A stretch of 64,000 bases of DNA. Source: Planctomycetes bacterium ADurb.Bin069. Its GTDB lineage: Bacteria; Planctomycetota; UBA8108; UBA8890; UBA8898. A model generated the notes under the pieces. The model ran no database searches, was not told where the DNA came from, and worked only from the letters and a program-made list of their open reading frames with translations. Numbering within the stretch: the stretch's first letter is position 1; every line of letters starts with the position of its first letter. A program made the translations under genes and the position numbers. Below are positions 51,156 through 60,644 of this stretch, piece after piece. The stretch covers positions 39,897-103,896 of the forward strand of contig MWEK01000016.1 in NCBI GenBank assembly GCA_002070955.1, in the 5' to 3' direction.

Positions 51156-53165
51156 CTAGGGTTCGTCCGCCCCCGCCGCCGGCCGGGCGCCGCGCGCGTC
51201 GCCGTCGATGTCGCCGGTCACGCCGGGCAGCGCGGGCACCCCGACGCGGGCGCGCTCAACGCCCGGCGCGAGGTGCAGATCCCCGCGGGCCGCATCGACG
51301 AACCACGCCCCGTGCTCGCCCGCCAGGTTGCCGCGCAGATCGACGGCGCTCGCGGACTCCTTGCGGGGCGGCGGGCCATCGAGGAGGTTGTTCGCGACGA
51401 TGAGGCCGTCCGCCGCGTGAACGATCCGGATCAGGCGCCCCAGGCGGCTCTCGGGATCGCTGACGGTGTTGTGAAGAATCCGGCAGTCCTCGGTGTAGTC
51501 GGCGAGAATTCCGTTCTCCGGCGCCCGCGCAATGAAGTTGTTCCTGACGGTGCAGCGCGCCGCGTGGACGCGCGTCTCGGGCGGCTTGTGGGAATTCCCC
51601 AGACAAATCCCCGCATCGCAATCCAGGACGGCGTTGCGTTCGATAACACAGTCTTCCGAATCGTGCCACAGAAAGACGGCGCCTCGGGCCTCGCCGGTCC
51701 GCCCCTTGATCCCCGTGAAGACGTTGCCGCGGATGATCCAGCCGCGGGCGTACATGACGTCGATGCCCCCCACGTAGTTGCCGTTGAAGCCGTTCGCAGC
51801 GTCGGCCGGATCGTCGGCCAAGGTCTTGGCGCGGTCGTTTCGAAAGAAGCAGCCCTCGACCAGGCAGCGCGACGGCCCGAGTTCCGCGCGCCTCTCGGGC
51901 AGCACCTTCACCCCCTTGACCCCGCGCTGCCAGACGTTGCGGATGACGCAGTTCCGGATCGCGAGGCCGTGAACTCCGGTCTCCGAGTCGATCTTGATCC
52001 CGTTCCAGCGGACGTTCTCCACGGTCAGGTCGGCGATGCAGACATCGACGGCCCGCCGCACCGCCACCAGCTCTCCCAGCCCGGCCGGGCCGCCGTCCAG
52101 GACGACGTCGTCGGGATTGCCCGTCGCCCCGCGCAGCGTGATGCCATCGGCCGCAAGCTCGAGGCGCGCGGGGGGCGCGTAGCGGCCCTTCGCCACCAAG
52201 ATCGTCGCGCCCGGCCGGGCGCTCTTCGCCGCCGCGAGGAGCGCGGCGGCATCCTTGACCTCGACGATCTCGCCGGCCGGCGGCGGCAGAGCCGCGGGCC
52301 TGGGAAACCAGGCCGGCCAGCCCCGCGGCGCCGGCGCCGCGGCCGCCCGAAGCATCCGCACGACCTCGTCGTACGCCAGAAGCGTCAGCGCGCTGCGCAG
52401 CCCGTAGCCCGAGGCGCGCAGCCCCTCCTCGGAATAATCATCCCTGAAGGCGGGCGGGTTACTCGGGTGGACTCCGTCGCGCGCGATCAACGTGGGCACG
52501 TCGTAGCCCTGCCACGGGGCGAAGCGCTCCGACGCGCCGTCCCAATCCTCCGGGCGCCGCGCGAGGATTTCGCCGTGGAAGTCGATGAGCGGCACGCGCA
52601 TCTCCCGCGCGATGCCGCGAACGACCTCGGCGAAGGCCGCCGCCTTCGCCGCCGCGCCGCTCCGGGGCGGAATCGTGCTCAGAATGACCACCGTGCCGTT
52701 GTCGAGGCACGCGCGGGCGACCGCGCGCGTCTGGTCCGCGTACCGGTCCGCATCGATCCGGTCCAGATCGTTGGTCCCGAACATGATGAGGGCGACCTCG
52801 GGGTTGAGCTTGCGGAGCCACGCCTGGACGTGCTCGCGCGCCCAAGCCATCGTCCGGGAGCCCTCGTTCCCGAACTCCGGTCCCTTCCAGTCGCGCCAGC
52901 ACTCGGGCCGCAGGTAGGCCTTCACGCGGGCGAAGGCGGCCTCCAGCTCGGGCGGCGCGTTCTTCCGGACGTAAAGCAGCGGCGTCCAGTAGGCCAGGGT
53001 CACGGTGATGGAATCGCCGAACTGGGCGAAAGTCCCCGGCGCGCCGGTGAAGCGCGCGTGCACCGCGCGCATGGGCTCCGCCCAGTCCGGTTCGGCGGGC
53101 GCCGCCGGAAGCGCCCCGGCCGCGGCGACGACGGCCGCCGCGCCCATGCGGCGAAATCTCCGCAT
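51156..53165 (-). CDS. Secreted GDSL hydrolase fused to a right-handed beta-helix domain
   Basis: The 669-residue exported protein (signal about 1-24) has an N-terminal SGNH/GDSL-like hydrolase domain with FGDSIT (catalytic serine), MFGTNDLD and DGVHPSN (catalytic Asp and His). It is followed by a parallel beta-helix of the pectate-lyase or NosD type (about 300-610) with many ENVRWNG, IRNCVIRNV and ERNAVLDCD-like coils. The combination suggests deacetylation or binding of polysaccharide outside the cell. ATG 53165 is preferred to 53186 because GGGAGGG lies about 4-6 bp upstream. Confidence 0.85.
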   Translation of the reverse strand: MRRFRRMGAAAVVAAAGALPAAPAEPDWAEPMRAVHARFTGAPGTFAQFGDSITVTLAYWTPLLYVRKNAPPELEAAFARVKAYLRPECWRDWKGPEFGNEGSRTMAWAREHVQAWLRKLNPEVALIMFGTNDLDRIDADRYADQTRAVARACLDNGTVVILSTIPPRSGAAAKAAAFAEVVRGIAREMRVPLIDFHGEILARRPEDWDGASERFAPWQGYDVPTLIARDGVHPSNPPAFRDDYSEEGLRASGYGLRSALTLLAYDEVVRMLRAAAAPAPRGWPAWFPRPAALPPPAGEIVEVKDAAALLAAAKSARPGATILVAKGRYAPPARLELAADGITLRGATGNPDDVVLDGGPAGLGELVAVRRAVDVCIADLTVENVRWNGIKIDSETGVHGLAIRNCVIRNVWQRGVKGVKVLPERRAELGPSRCLVEGCFFRNDRAKTLADDPADAANGFNGNYVGGIDVMYARGWIIRGNVFTGIKGRTGEARGAVFLWHDSEDCVIERNAVLDCDAGICLGNSHKPPETRVHAARCTVRNNFIARAPENGILADYTEDCRILHNTVSDPESRLGRLIRIVHAADGLIVANNLLDGPPPRKESASAVDLRGNLAGEHGAWFVDAARGDLHLAPGVERARVGVPALPGVTGDIDGDARGARPAAGADEP

Positions 53166-53202
53166 ACAGCCCTCCCCGCGCCGCATGCGCCCCCGCGGCG
53201 CG

Positions 53203-54882
53203 TCACGCCAGCGCGCTTAGGTTGATCTCGAAGTACGCCGCCGGCGCCTCCAGGCCCCAAGCCGTGAGGACCTCGGGGTGCAGCTCGGCGATGACGCCGA
53301 CCTCCTTGTCGCCCACGCGCACGACGGCGGCGCGGCCCTCGATGGCGAAGGGGGCGTCGCGGCTCTCGAGGCGGTAGTCCCGAGCGAGGAAATACATCAA
53401 CGCATCGAGATAGGAATGCATGTCCGAGAACCCCGCTTCGCCGGAGGCCATGAGCGCGGCCGCGCGGTCCTCGGTGCGGCTGCCGTGCACGGCGGCCTCG
53501 TCGTACACGGCGACCTCTCCGACCTCGAAGATCTGGTGCGGGTACTGCGCCTTGGTGCTCGCGGCCTCGACACGCAAAAGCGACACGAGCAGACGGTCGC
53601 GCACGACGGCGTAGGTGTCCGCGACGTAGTTCTCGATCTCGACGAGGGGCGCGTCGATCCGCAGGCGCGTCCGCGCCTCCTCCCGGCTCATGAGGACGTT
53701 GCTGAAGACCTCCTGAAAGCCGTAGCCGACGAGTTCCTGGCGCACGCGGTCCGCGAACAGCGTGGACGGCGCCAGCCCCCCCACCGTGAACGCCGCGGGC
53801 ATCAGCGGCGCGAACCCGTCGTAGCCCCGGCAGATGGCGATATCCTCGATGACATCGGCCGGGTGCATGTAGTCCGCGCGATACGCGGGCGCCGTGGCGC
53901 GGACGATGCCGCGCGGCTTGAGCTGCGCCGCCACGCCGTAGGCCCGCAGCAGCTCTCGGACCTCCTTCCCCGCCAGGGTCAGGCCGAGGGCCTGGTTGAT
54001 CCCGGCGAGGGGCACCTCCAGAGTGCACGCGATATCCATGGGAATCGTCACTTCGCGCCCGGCCGCCGTGTCGTAGGGATAAACCGCCGTGATCGGCACA
54101 ATTTTCCAGCCGCGGTCGGCGAAGTTGCAGGCCATGATGTTGAGGACGAGCGCCACGACCTGCAGGTCGTGGCCGGTCACCTCGACGAAAAGGTTGTCGT
54201 CCCCCACCGCGACCTCGCCCAGGGCGCGGCTGTTGATGATGGGCGGGAACGAGAGCACCGTGCCCGCCGCGTCCTCCAAGAGCGGATAGCGCGGGCAGGC
54301 CTCCACCAGGCGGCGGTATTCGCGGCCCTTGGGATGTTCCCGCAGGATCTCCTCCAGCGTCATCGGCTCCTCGAAGCCGAGGGGCACGAAGCGCGCCTCC
54401 TCGGGCCGCGCCGCTCGGTAGCGCACGGGAAATGCGATCGCCGAGGCGTCGTAAACGCCCATGGCCGCCTCGCGGCGCTTGTGGCCGTAGCCCTCGCAGA
54501 GCTTCTCCTGCGTTTGGATGATCTGGACCAGCGTCGCCTCGTCGACCCGCACGCCGCGGGCGATGAAGGCGCCCACGATGGGGCGGATGGCCGCCAGGCC
54601 GGCGTCGACCTCGATCCGGCCGCCGGCGCGGGGCGGCCGGGCGCGGAAAAACGGGTACGCCGGAAGCGCGCCGCGCAGGCGCGCCCGGATTTGCCGCGCG
54701 ATTCCCTCGCACGACCACAGGTCGGGGCGGTTCGTGTCCTGGAGCTCGATCCTGAGCTTGCCGTCCTCTTCGCCGTCGAAGCTCGCCTTGGCCAGGGGCA
54801 GGAGCGACAAAAGCCGGTCGCGGTCCAGTTCCTCGCCGATGAGCGCCAGGAGATCGCGTTCGCTGCAGCTTATCGTCGGCAT
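53203..54882 (-). CDS. pheT: Phenylalanyl-tRNA synthetase beta subunit, archaeal/eukaryotic type
   Basis: This is the beta subunit of PheRS in its short archaeal/eukaryotic form: 559 residues instead of about 800 in ordinary bacteria, with no N-terminal EMAP/OB domain and no anticodon-binding C-terminal domain. B3/B4 and B5-like regions are present (IELQDTNRPDLWS, PIINSRALGEV, HPADVIEDIAICRGY). It charges tRNA-Phe with the alpha subunit. The ATG lies 12 bp after the pheS stop with GAGAGG upstream. An archaeal-type pair in a bacterial genome implies old horizontal transfer (inference), as known in spirochaetes. Confidence 0.93.
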   Translation of the reverse strand: MPTISCSERDLLALIGEELDRDRLLSLLPLAKASFDGEEDGKLRIELQDTNRPDLWSCEGIARQIRARLRGALPAYPFFRARPPRAGGRIEVDAGLAAIRPIVGAFIARGVRVDEATLVQIIQTQEKLCEGYGHKRREAAMGVYDASAIAFPVRYRAARPEEARFVPLGFEEPMTLEEILREHPKGREYRRLVEACPRYPLLEDAAGTVLSFPPIINSRALGEVAVGDDNLFVEVTGHDLQVVALVLNIMACNFADRGWKIVPITAVYPYDTAAGREVTIPMDIACTLEVPLAGINQALGLTLAGKEVRELLRAYGVAAQLKPRGIVRATAPAYRADYMHPADVIEDIAICRGYDGFAPLMPAAFTVGGLAPSTLFADRVRQELVGYGFQEVFSNVLMSREEARTRLRIDAPLVEIENYVADTYAVVRDRLLVSLLRVEAASTKAQYPHQIFEVGEVAVYDEAAVHGSRTEDRAAALMASGEAGFSDMHSYLDALMYFLARDYRLESRDAPFAIEGRAAVVRVGDKEVGVIAELHPEVLTAWGLEAPAAYFEINLSALA

Positions 54883-54894
54883 GCGCGTCCTCTC

Positions 54895-56454
54895 TCAGTA
54901 AAGCTCGAGCTCGAGGCGCCGCGTGCGAAGCGCGTCGAGGTCGCGGCTGAAAAGCTCGCGGATGTCGTTGATCTTCAGGGCCACCATGGCCATGCGGTCC
55001 AAGCCCAGGCCCCAAGCCAGGACCGGCGCCTTGACGCCGAGGGGATAGGTCACCTCGGGCCTGAAGATACCCGCTCCGCCCAGCTCGATCCAACCGAGGC
55101 GCGGGTGCCGGATATGCGCCTCGACCGACGGTTCCGTGAAGGGGAAGTACGCCGGCACGAACTTCACTTCCTCGGCCTTGGCGACCTCCGTGGCGAAGAG
55201 CGCGAGCAGCCCGAGCAGGGTCCTGAAATTGATCTCCTCGCCCAGGGCGATGCCCTCGCACTGGAAAAAATCGCAAGCATGCGTCGCGTCCACCGTGTCG
55301 GGGCGGAAACAGCGCGCCATGGCAAAGTACCGGCCCGGGACGAGAGCGCCCAACCCGAGCTGCCGCGCCGAGAGCGCCGTGCCCTGGGTGCGCAAGACCA
55401 GGCGCCGCGTGCGTTCGCGGTCGAAGGTGTAGCGCCAGCCGCGCCCCCCCGACTCGCCGCCGTTTTCGTGCGCCGCCGCCACCTGCGCCAGGAAGTCGGG
55501 CTCGAGGCGCGCGGCATGGGTGGGCGCCTTGACGAAATAGGCGTCGTGAATCTCGCGGGCCGCGTGGAACTGCGGCATGAAGAGCGCGTCCATGTTCCAG
55601 AACTCGCACTCGACCAGCGGCCCGCGCATCTCGACGAAGCCCATGGACGTGAGCTTGCTTTTGACGAAGTCGAGGAACTCCCGGTACGGGTGCCTGCGCG
55701 CCAGCACGCGGCGCGGCGGGGCGAAGTCGACGCTGTACTTCCGGAACGTCTTGCCGCGCCACGACCCGTCGCGCAGCATCTCCGGCGTCAGGCGCGACAC
55801 CTCCTCGCCGCGCAGGCCCAGCGCGAACGCCTTGGCGCGCACTTCGGCGCCCGCGGCCGTGAGCGCGAACACGAGATTCGTCGCGCGCTCCAGGTAGAAC
55901 ACGCCCTTGGCGCGCATGCGCTTGTGGACCAGGCTCCGCACGGTCTCCTGTTCGTCGGCGGGGAGCGCCGCCAGCGCCGCTCCGGCCTGCCCCGCGAGGC
56001 GGGCGATCAGGGCCGACACGCGCTCGAACGGGCCGATATCGGCGCCCTGGTTAAGTTCCACGCCGCCGCCCGCGATTCTGAGCGCGTCAAGCTTCCTGAG
56101 CTTGCCGAAGGCGGCGCGCACCTCTTCTTCCGGCAGGTCGAACCCCGCGGTGCACTCGGGCACCGTCAGGCCGGGCATAGCGGCCGCGCGGGCCAAAAGC
56201 TGCATTTCCGGCGTCCCCTTGGCGGCGAAGGCCTTGCCGAGCTCGGTCAAGCGGATCGTCTCGACGACCTCCTCGCGCACCACCGCGACGATCTCTTTGC
56301 TCAGCAGCCACTGAACCGCGCGGCGGAACTGGCCTTCCTCCAGGCCCGCCTCGCTCCGCACCTGCTTTTCCTCGGCCTCGCCTCGCTCGGGACAGGCTCG
56401 AAGCACCCTGATCTCGAGGGGATGAAGGCCGCGTGCCAGGGTCTCTATGTCCAT
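54895..56454 (-). CDS. pheS: Phenylalanyl-tRNA synthetase alpha subunit, archaeal/eukaryotic type
   Basis: This 519-residue alpha subunit is the archaeal/eukaryotic form (ordinary bacterial PheS is about 330-350). It has an N-terminal winged-helix-like tRNA-binding extension (about 1-200) and the class II catalytic core with HPYREFLDFVKSKL, EMRGPLVECEFWNMDALF (motif 2 region), FQCEGIALG and GLGLDRMAM (motif 3). It lies 12 bp upstream of pheT and forms an operon with it. Start ATG 56454 begins the conserved helix. Confidence 0.94.
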   Translation of the reverse strand: MDIETLARGLHPLEIRVLRACPERGEAEEKQVRSEAGLEEGQFRRAVQWLLSKEIVAVVREEVVETIRLTELGKAFAAKGTPEMQLLARAAAMPGLTVPECTAGFDLPEEEVRAAFGKLRKLDALRIAGGGVELNQGADIGPFERVSALIARLAGQAGAALAALPADEQETVRSLVHKRMRAKGVFYLERATNLVFALTAAGAEVRAKAFALGLRGEEVSRLTPEMLRDGSWRGKTFRKYSVDFAPPRRVLARRHPYREFLDFVKSKLTSMGFVEMRGPLVECEFWNMDALFMPQFHAAREIHDAYFVKAPTHAARLEPDFLAQVAAAHENGGESGGRGWRYTFDRERTRRLVLRTQGTALSARQLGLGALVPGRYFAMARCFRPDTVDATHACDFFQCEGIALGEEINFRTLLGLLALFATEVAKAEEVKFVPAYFPFTEPSVEAHIRHPRLGWIELGGAGIFRPEVTYPLGVKAPVLAWGLGLDRMAMVALKINDIRELFSRDLDALRTRRLELELY

Positions 56455-56835
56455 GCGTGCTCCTGGAATCGGGCCGCGCGCGCGGCGCGGACCTGCCGGC
56501 GCCCCTGCCGGGCGCGAAACAACCTCACCACTTTAGTGGGGCGGCGCCCGGGCCGCAATACGGGCGAGAGACGGCCCCGCGCCGCCCTCCGTGCAAGCTC
56601 GGGGCGGCCCTGCTCAAAAAACGGCCGCTTCGAGCACCTTGCGCCCCCGTCGCGCCTGCCGAGGGCCGCCCGAGTTCCGAAAAAACCATAAAGTCCCTGG
56701 CGCGACCGTCCGATAAAGATTAGCGTAATCCGATCTCGTCCGGTCGCGCGGCCGGACGGATCGTGAGCAACCAACGGCGGTCGGCGCGCCTTTCCCGCCT
56801 CCGCGGGGAGAAGGCCGCCCGCCAAGGAGGAGGCC
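56455..56835. other. Divergent intergenic region between pheS and the LysM gene
   Basis: This 381-bp gap has no gene I can support. Near pheS it holds a 12-bp perfect palindrome CCACTTTAGTGG (56528-56539), and TAAAGT on the minus strand inside it could be a pheS -10. Near 56736-56757 a CGTCCGG/CCGGACG hairpin with 8-nt loop lies in the leader of the LysM gene. AT-richer sequence around 56712-56730 is a likely promoter region, but no clean box was found. Confidence 0.45.
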
Positions 56836-57759
56836 ATGCGCACCACGGCCATCACACTCATGCTTGCGGTCGTCGCGAACGCGGCCCCGCCGGCAAGCGG
56901 AATGGTGCTCGACCCTGCGCCGTTCGGAGCGGTCGATGTCCCCGGCAAGACATACCGCGTCAAGGAGGGTGACACCCTCGCCCGCATCTCCAAGCAGCGT
57001 TACGGAACCACCGAGTACGCGGGCGCCATCAAGACCGCCAACCGACTCGAGAGCGACACGCTCGAGCCCGGGATAATCATCACTCTGCCCTCGAACCCCG
57101 ACGAATGGGCCGGCGCGCAAGCCGCCGGGGCCGCCGCGAAGGCGGCGCCGGCACGCAATTCCAAGCCCGCCAAGACCTCCGGCAACTCCGCGGCGGGCGG
57201 CGTTGCGATCGCGACGATCGGGGATCTTTTCGATGTCATGGCCGACCGCATCCTCGCCCTCTGCAATCTTCTCGGCTTGAAATTCCAGGACGGGCCGCTC
57301 ATGGGGCCCAAAATAGCCATGGCGGTGTTCATCGCCGCGTTGCTCTATATCGTGAGCGACATGTGCATCTTCTGGTTCGGCAGCATGGCGCTCCGCTTCA
57401 AGAGCCCGACGATCGCCAACGCCGCGACCGTGTCGTTCGCCAGCACCGGCATGCAAATTCTGCTCGTGATCCTCGGCCTGGTCGTCCTGGTCGTGGCCAC
57501 CCAAGCGACTCCCGGCGTCTTGAGCTTCGACTCCGTCCGCGCGCTGAGCCTCGACAGCCGCGTGATCCAGTTCGGCGGCATCCTCATGTGGTTCGGCATC
57601 TTCTTCTTCCTGCCCGCGTACATCACCTCGCGGGTTTACGCGACCAGTATGAAGTCCGCCAGCCTCATCGTCTTCGTCACCTTCATCCTCAAAAACTGCA
57701 TCGCCTTCACCCAGACCGCGAACGCCCTCCTCCTGACGGGCGGCGCGCAGGCCTCCTAG
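56836..57759 (+). CDS. LysM-domain multi-pass membrane protein
   Basis: The 307-residue protein starts with a signal or anchor sequence (about 1-20). It carries a LysM peptidoglycan-binding domain (about 38-87) beginning KTYRVKEGDTLARIS, then an Ala/Lys-rich linker and about four transmembrane segments between residues 155 and 295. LysM binds N-acetylglucosamine-containing glycans, so the protein may tie the inner membrane to the cell wall. AAGGAGGAGG precedes ATG 56836. A DUF362/ferredoxin gene follows after 13 bp, so the two may be co-transcribed. Confidence 0.82.
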   Translation: MRTTAITLMLAVVANAAPPASGMVLDPAPFGAVDVPGKTYRVKEGDTLARISKQRYGTTEYAGAIKTANRLESDTLEPGIIITLPSNPDEWAGAQAAGAAAKAAPARNSKPAKTSGNSAAGGVAIATIGDLFDVMADRILALCNLLGLKFQDGPLMGPKIAMAVFIAALLYIVSDMCIFWFGSMALRFKSPTIANAATVSFASTGMQILLVILGLVVLVVATQATPGVLSFDSVRALSLDSRVIQFGGILMWFGIFFFLPAYITSRVYATSMKSASLIVFVTFILKNCIAFTQTANALLLTGGAQAS

Positions 57760-57772
57760 CGGCGCCCCGGGC

Positions 57773-58990
57773 ATGGAGCGCGCGGCGCCGGGAGGAAGGT
57801 TCCCGGGCAAGGTGGCGGCGGCCCGGGTCGATTCCTACGAGCGCGAGCGCATCGGCGCCGCCGTGCGGCAGGCCATGGCTCCCTTGGGGGGCGCGTCCGG
57901 CATCCTCGCCGGCCGAACGCGCGTGCTCCTCAAGCCCAACGTGCTGCGCGCCGCCGCGCCCGACGAAGCGGTCACGACGCATCCCGAGGTGGTGCGCGCC
58001 GTGGCGGCCGAGTTCCTGGCGGCCGGCGCCGCGGTGTCCGTCGGCGACGGCCCCGGAGGCGATCCGGGCCCCGCCGCGCCCGCCTTCGAGAAGTGCGGCA
58101 TCGCCGCCGTCTGCCGCGAACTCGAATTGCCGCTGCGCAACTTCCAGGAGTCGGGCTCCGTCGAGGTCGTCCTGCCCTTCTCGGCGGCGCGCAAGGTGAA
58201 CATCGCGCAGCCCGTCCGCGAGGCCGAGCTCATCGTCAATCTCCCCAAGCTCAAGACGCACACGCTCACCCACATCACCTGCGCCCTGAAGAACATCTAC
58301 GGCTACATTCCGGGCTTCCTCAAGACGAAGCTCCACACCCTGGCGCCGCGCCCCGATGATTTCGCGGAGATCGTCTGCGCCCTGTGGACGGTCTTTCCCG
58401 CCGGGTTTTCCCTGGTCGATGCCGTCATCGCCATGGAGGGGCAGGGACCCTCGGGCGGCACGCCCCGGCGCGTCGGGCGCATCTTCGCGGGGACCGATCC
58501 CCTGGCCATCGACACCTTGTGCGCTTGGGCCATGGGATTCGACGTGCGCGATGTGCCCCTGCTGGCCGCCGCCGGGCGGCGCGGACTGGGCATCGGCGAG
58601 CGCGGCGCCATCACGGTGCTCGGCGAGTCCGCCGAGGCCCTCAGGATTCCCGGCTTCCGGTTGCCGCACACCTCCAGGATCGCGCCGCGCGTGCCGCGCT
58701 GGCTCATGCGCCCCCTGGCCGCCGCGGCCGGCCGCCTCTTCTGGGTCAAGCCCCGCGTCCTTCCCGAGCGCTGCACGCGCTGCCACATCTGCGTGCGCTC
58801 CTGCCCGACGGGCGCCATGCGCGGCGAGAAAGGCGCGGTCCCCACGCTTTACGCGCCCGCGTGCATTTCCTGCCTCTGTTGCCAGGAAATGTGTCCCTCC
58901 CGGGCGATTCACGTCCAAAAGAGCTTCGCGGCCGGCCGCATCTTCCGCACCGAGGCGCAGCGCGAGGCGGCGCGAGCCAAAGGCCGCTGA
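57773..58990 (+). CDS. DUF362 protein with two C-terminal [4Fe-4S] clusters
   Basis: This 405-residue cytoplasmic protein has an N-terminal DUF362 domain (about 15-290; VLLKPNVL, GDGPGG, NLPKLKTHTLT). Its C terminus is ferredoxin-like, with two [4Fe-4S] motifs: CTRCHICVRSCP and CISCLCCQEMCP. Such proteins are predicted redox proteins of unknown substrate. ATG 57773 lies 13 bp after the LysM gene's stop and lacks a strong Shine-Dalgarno, so coupling to the upstream gene is plausible. Confidence 0.88.
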   Translation: MERAAPGGRFPGKVAAARVDSYERERIGAAVRQAMAPLGGASGILAGRTRVLLKPNVLRAAAPDEAVTTHPEVVRAVAAEFLAAGAAVSVGDGPGGDPGPAAPAFEKCGIAAVCRELELPLRNFQESGSVEVVLPFSAARKVNIAQPVREAELIVNLPKLKTHTLTHITCALKNIYGYIPGFLKTKLHTLAPRPDDFAEIVCALWTVFPAGFSLVDAVIAMEGQGPSGGTPRRVGRIFAGTDPLAIDTLCAWAMGFDVRDVPLLAAAGRRGLGIGERGAITVLGESAEALRIPGFRLPHTSRIAPRVPRWLMRPLAAAAGRLFWVKPRVLPERCTRCHICVRSCPTGAMRGEKGAVPTLYAPACISCLCCQEMCPSRAIHVQKSFAAGRIFRTEAQREAARAKGR

Positions 58991-59042
58991 CGCCGCCCCG
59001 GCCCGAACGGGCGCAAGCGTCCGCCGTCCGCGGCCGATGATA

Positions 59043-59048
59043 TATACT
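59043..59048 (+). promoter_or_regulatory. -10 box TATACT
   Basis: TATACT in an AT-rich patch 62 bp before the ATG of the next gene. No -35 match. Confidence 0.45.
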
Positions 59049-59110
59049 GGGAATGTCTTCACCGCCGCCGCCCCGCGGGGCGCGCGAGGAAATCGGAACG
59101 GAGCAACCGC

Positions 59111-60601
59111 ATGTGGTACCGCCTGATCTGTGCCGCGCTCGCCGCCGCCGTTGCGCCGGCGCGCGCGGATGTGCCCCCCGCCGCTCGGGACCTGCATCGG
59201 GCCGGCATCGTGCTCGGCGACCGCGCCAAGCTTCTGCGGGCGTGGGACCTCGCGCACGCGCCCGAGATCGCCGCCGCGCTCACCGACGCCTGGTTCTTCG
59301 AGGCCGAGCCCAATCTCGATGAAGAGCTGGTCGGCACGCCCCCCTTCCTGCAGGTCCTGGCCGAGTGGGAGGCGCGCGAGCCCGATAACGGCTTGCCCGC
59401 CTGCCTGCGGGAGCTCTTCCACGCGCAGCGCGCGCCGCGCTTCCCGGATTGGGCGCACCTGGGCGAGACGCTCGCCGGGAAACGCCGCATCTTCTTTCAC
59501 TACGGCGAGGCGCGCCGCGCTTCGCTTAGGTTCCTCCTCGATGCCAAGGGGAACGAAATCGCGACGTGGCTCAAGTGGCTCGACCGCCCGCAGCTCCAGA
59601 ACGCGCAACGCTTCGCGCAGCTTGTTCAGTTGGCGCTGCTCGAAAGCCGCTTCCTGCTCCTGAGCGGCGCCGCGGACGCCGCCGCCGGCAGACTCAGGGT
59701 GGCTGACCGCGCCGCCGGCGCCTGCGCCGAGGAAGAGGACGAGATCACCCTCCGCAAGCTGTCGCTCGCCTGCGCCGTGCTCCAGGAATGGCTTCTCTTC
59801 GATCTGGCGGCCGGCGACATCCCGGCGTACGAGCGGCATGTCGCCGCCTACCGCGCCCTGCTCGCGCGGCAGGCGCCGCTCCTCGGGCGCCTGGCGGCGT
59901 TCTCCAGCCTGCACGGCGAGCTTGCGGACGCTTCCCGGCGGGCCTACGACGCCATCCGCCCCGCCGTTTGGAAGGACACGGCCGGCGTGGATGCCGACGC
60001 CATGGCGCAGTTCGCCGCGGACTTCGAGCGCGAGGGGGCGGCCGCGGTCGATGCGCTCTTCACGTACAAGCCGATGCCGATCGACGACTTCACGAAGGTG
60101 CTCGAGGAGCACCTGGACATCTTTCGGGCAGCGGAGCCGAGCCGGGAGGCCGCCGGACGCTTCATGGACTTCCTGCGGACCCAAGCCGCGGAGGAACGCG
60201 GGATTCCCACCTGGGTGATCCCCGCGTATCTGCGGATCGCACAGGCGCATCAGGACCCCGCCGCCCTCGGCACGCGCGCGGTTCCGGCGGCGAACGCCGA
60301 CGATTTCGACGCCATGCTGGGCGCCCTCGCCTTCCTCGCGCGCGCGCCGGAGGACACCGGCCGCTGGATCAGGACGTTCCGCCGGGGCAAGGCGCGGCCG
60401 TATCTCCTGCTCGCATTCGCGAAATGGGGCTGCAAGGAAGCCGTGCCCGCCGTCCTGGAGGAGTACTGCACCCTTGCGGAGCGCACGCCGCCCAGCCTGC
60501 TCGTCGATTACGCCCTCTGTCTGCGAGCCCTCACCGGCAGGAACCTCGGCCTGGACGCGGACGCCTGGGACCAATGGTTCAAGGAAGCGCGTGACAGGTA
60601 G
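59111..60601 (+). CDS. Secreted helical protein of unknown function
   Basis: This 496-residue protein has a clear signal peptide (about 1-19, ending PARA) and an all-alpha remainder, possibly a repeat solenoid of the HEAT or TPR kind. No catalytic motif or family is recognised. CGGAACGGAG lies 8 bp upstream of the ATG. Its stop is followed after 28 bp by the -10 box of gpsA, so it is likely a single-gene unit. Confidence 0.75.
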   Translation: MWYRLICAALAAAVAPARADVPPAARDLHRAGIVLGDRAKLLRAWDLAHAPEIAAALTDAWFFEAEPNLDEELVGTPPFLQVLAEWEAREPDNGLPACLRELFHAQRAPRFPDWAHLGETLAGKRRIFFHYGEARRASLRFLLDAKGNEIATWLKWLDRPQLQNAQRFAQLVQLALLESRFLLLSGAADAAAGRLRVADRAAGACAEEEDEITLRKLSLACAVLQEWLLFDLAAGDIPAYERHVAAYRALLARQAPLLGRLAAFSSLHGELADASRRAYDAIRPAVWKDTAGVDADAMAQFAADFEREGAAAVDALFTYKPMPIDDFTKVLEEHLDIFRAAEPSREAAGRFMDFLRTQAAEERGIPTWVIPAYLRIAQAHQDPAALGTRAVPAANADDFDAMLGALAFLARAPEDTGRWIRTFRRGKARPYLLLAFAKWGCKEAVPAVLEEYCTLAERTPPSLLVDYALCLRALTGRNLGLDADAWDQWFKEARDR

Positions 60602-60629
60602 CGCCGCCGACATTCCGCGCCGCATGCGG

Positions 60630-60635
60630 TACAAT
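60630..60635 (+). promoter_or_regulatory. -10 box TACAAT of gpsA (near-leaderless)
   Basis: TACAAT ends 9 bp before the gpsA ATG (60645), so the transcript would have only about 2-3 leader bases. No Shine-Dalgarno is present. Confidence 0.5.
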
Positions 60636-60644
60636 GCGAATCCT

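Noticed and set aside
53278..56691. A plus-strand open frame of about 1137 residues antisense to pheST
   Set aside because: pheS and pheT have intact motifs, start sites and an operon layout on the minus strand; the antisense product is low-complexity and has no domain.
56455..56835. T-box or leader-peptide attenuator for pheST
   Set aside because: No T-box core motif, leader ORF with Phe codons, or antiterminator pairing was found in the 381-bp gap.
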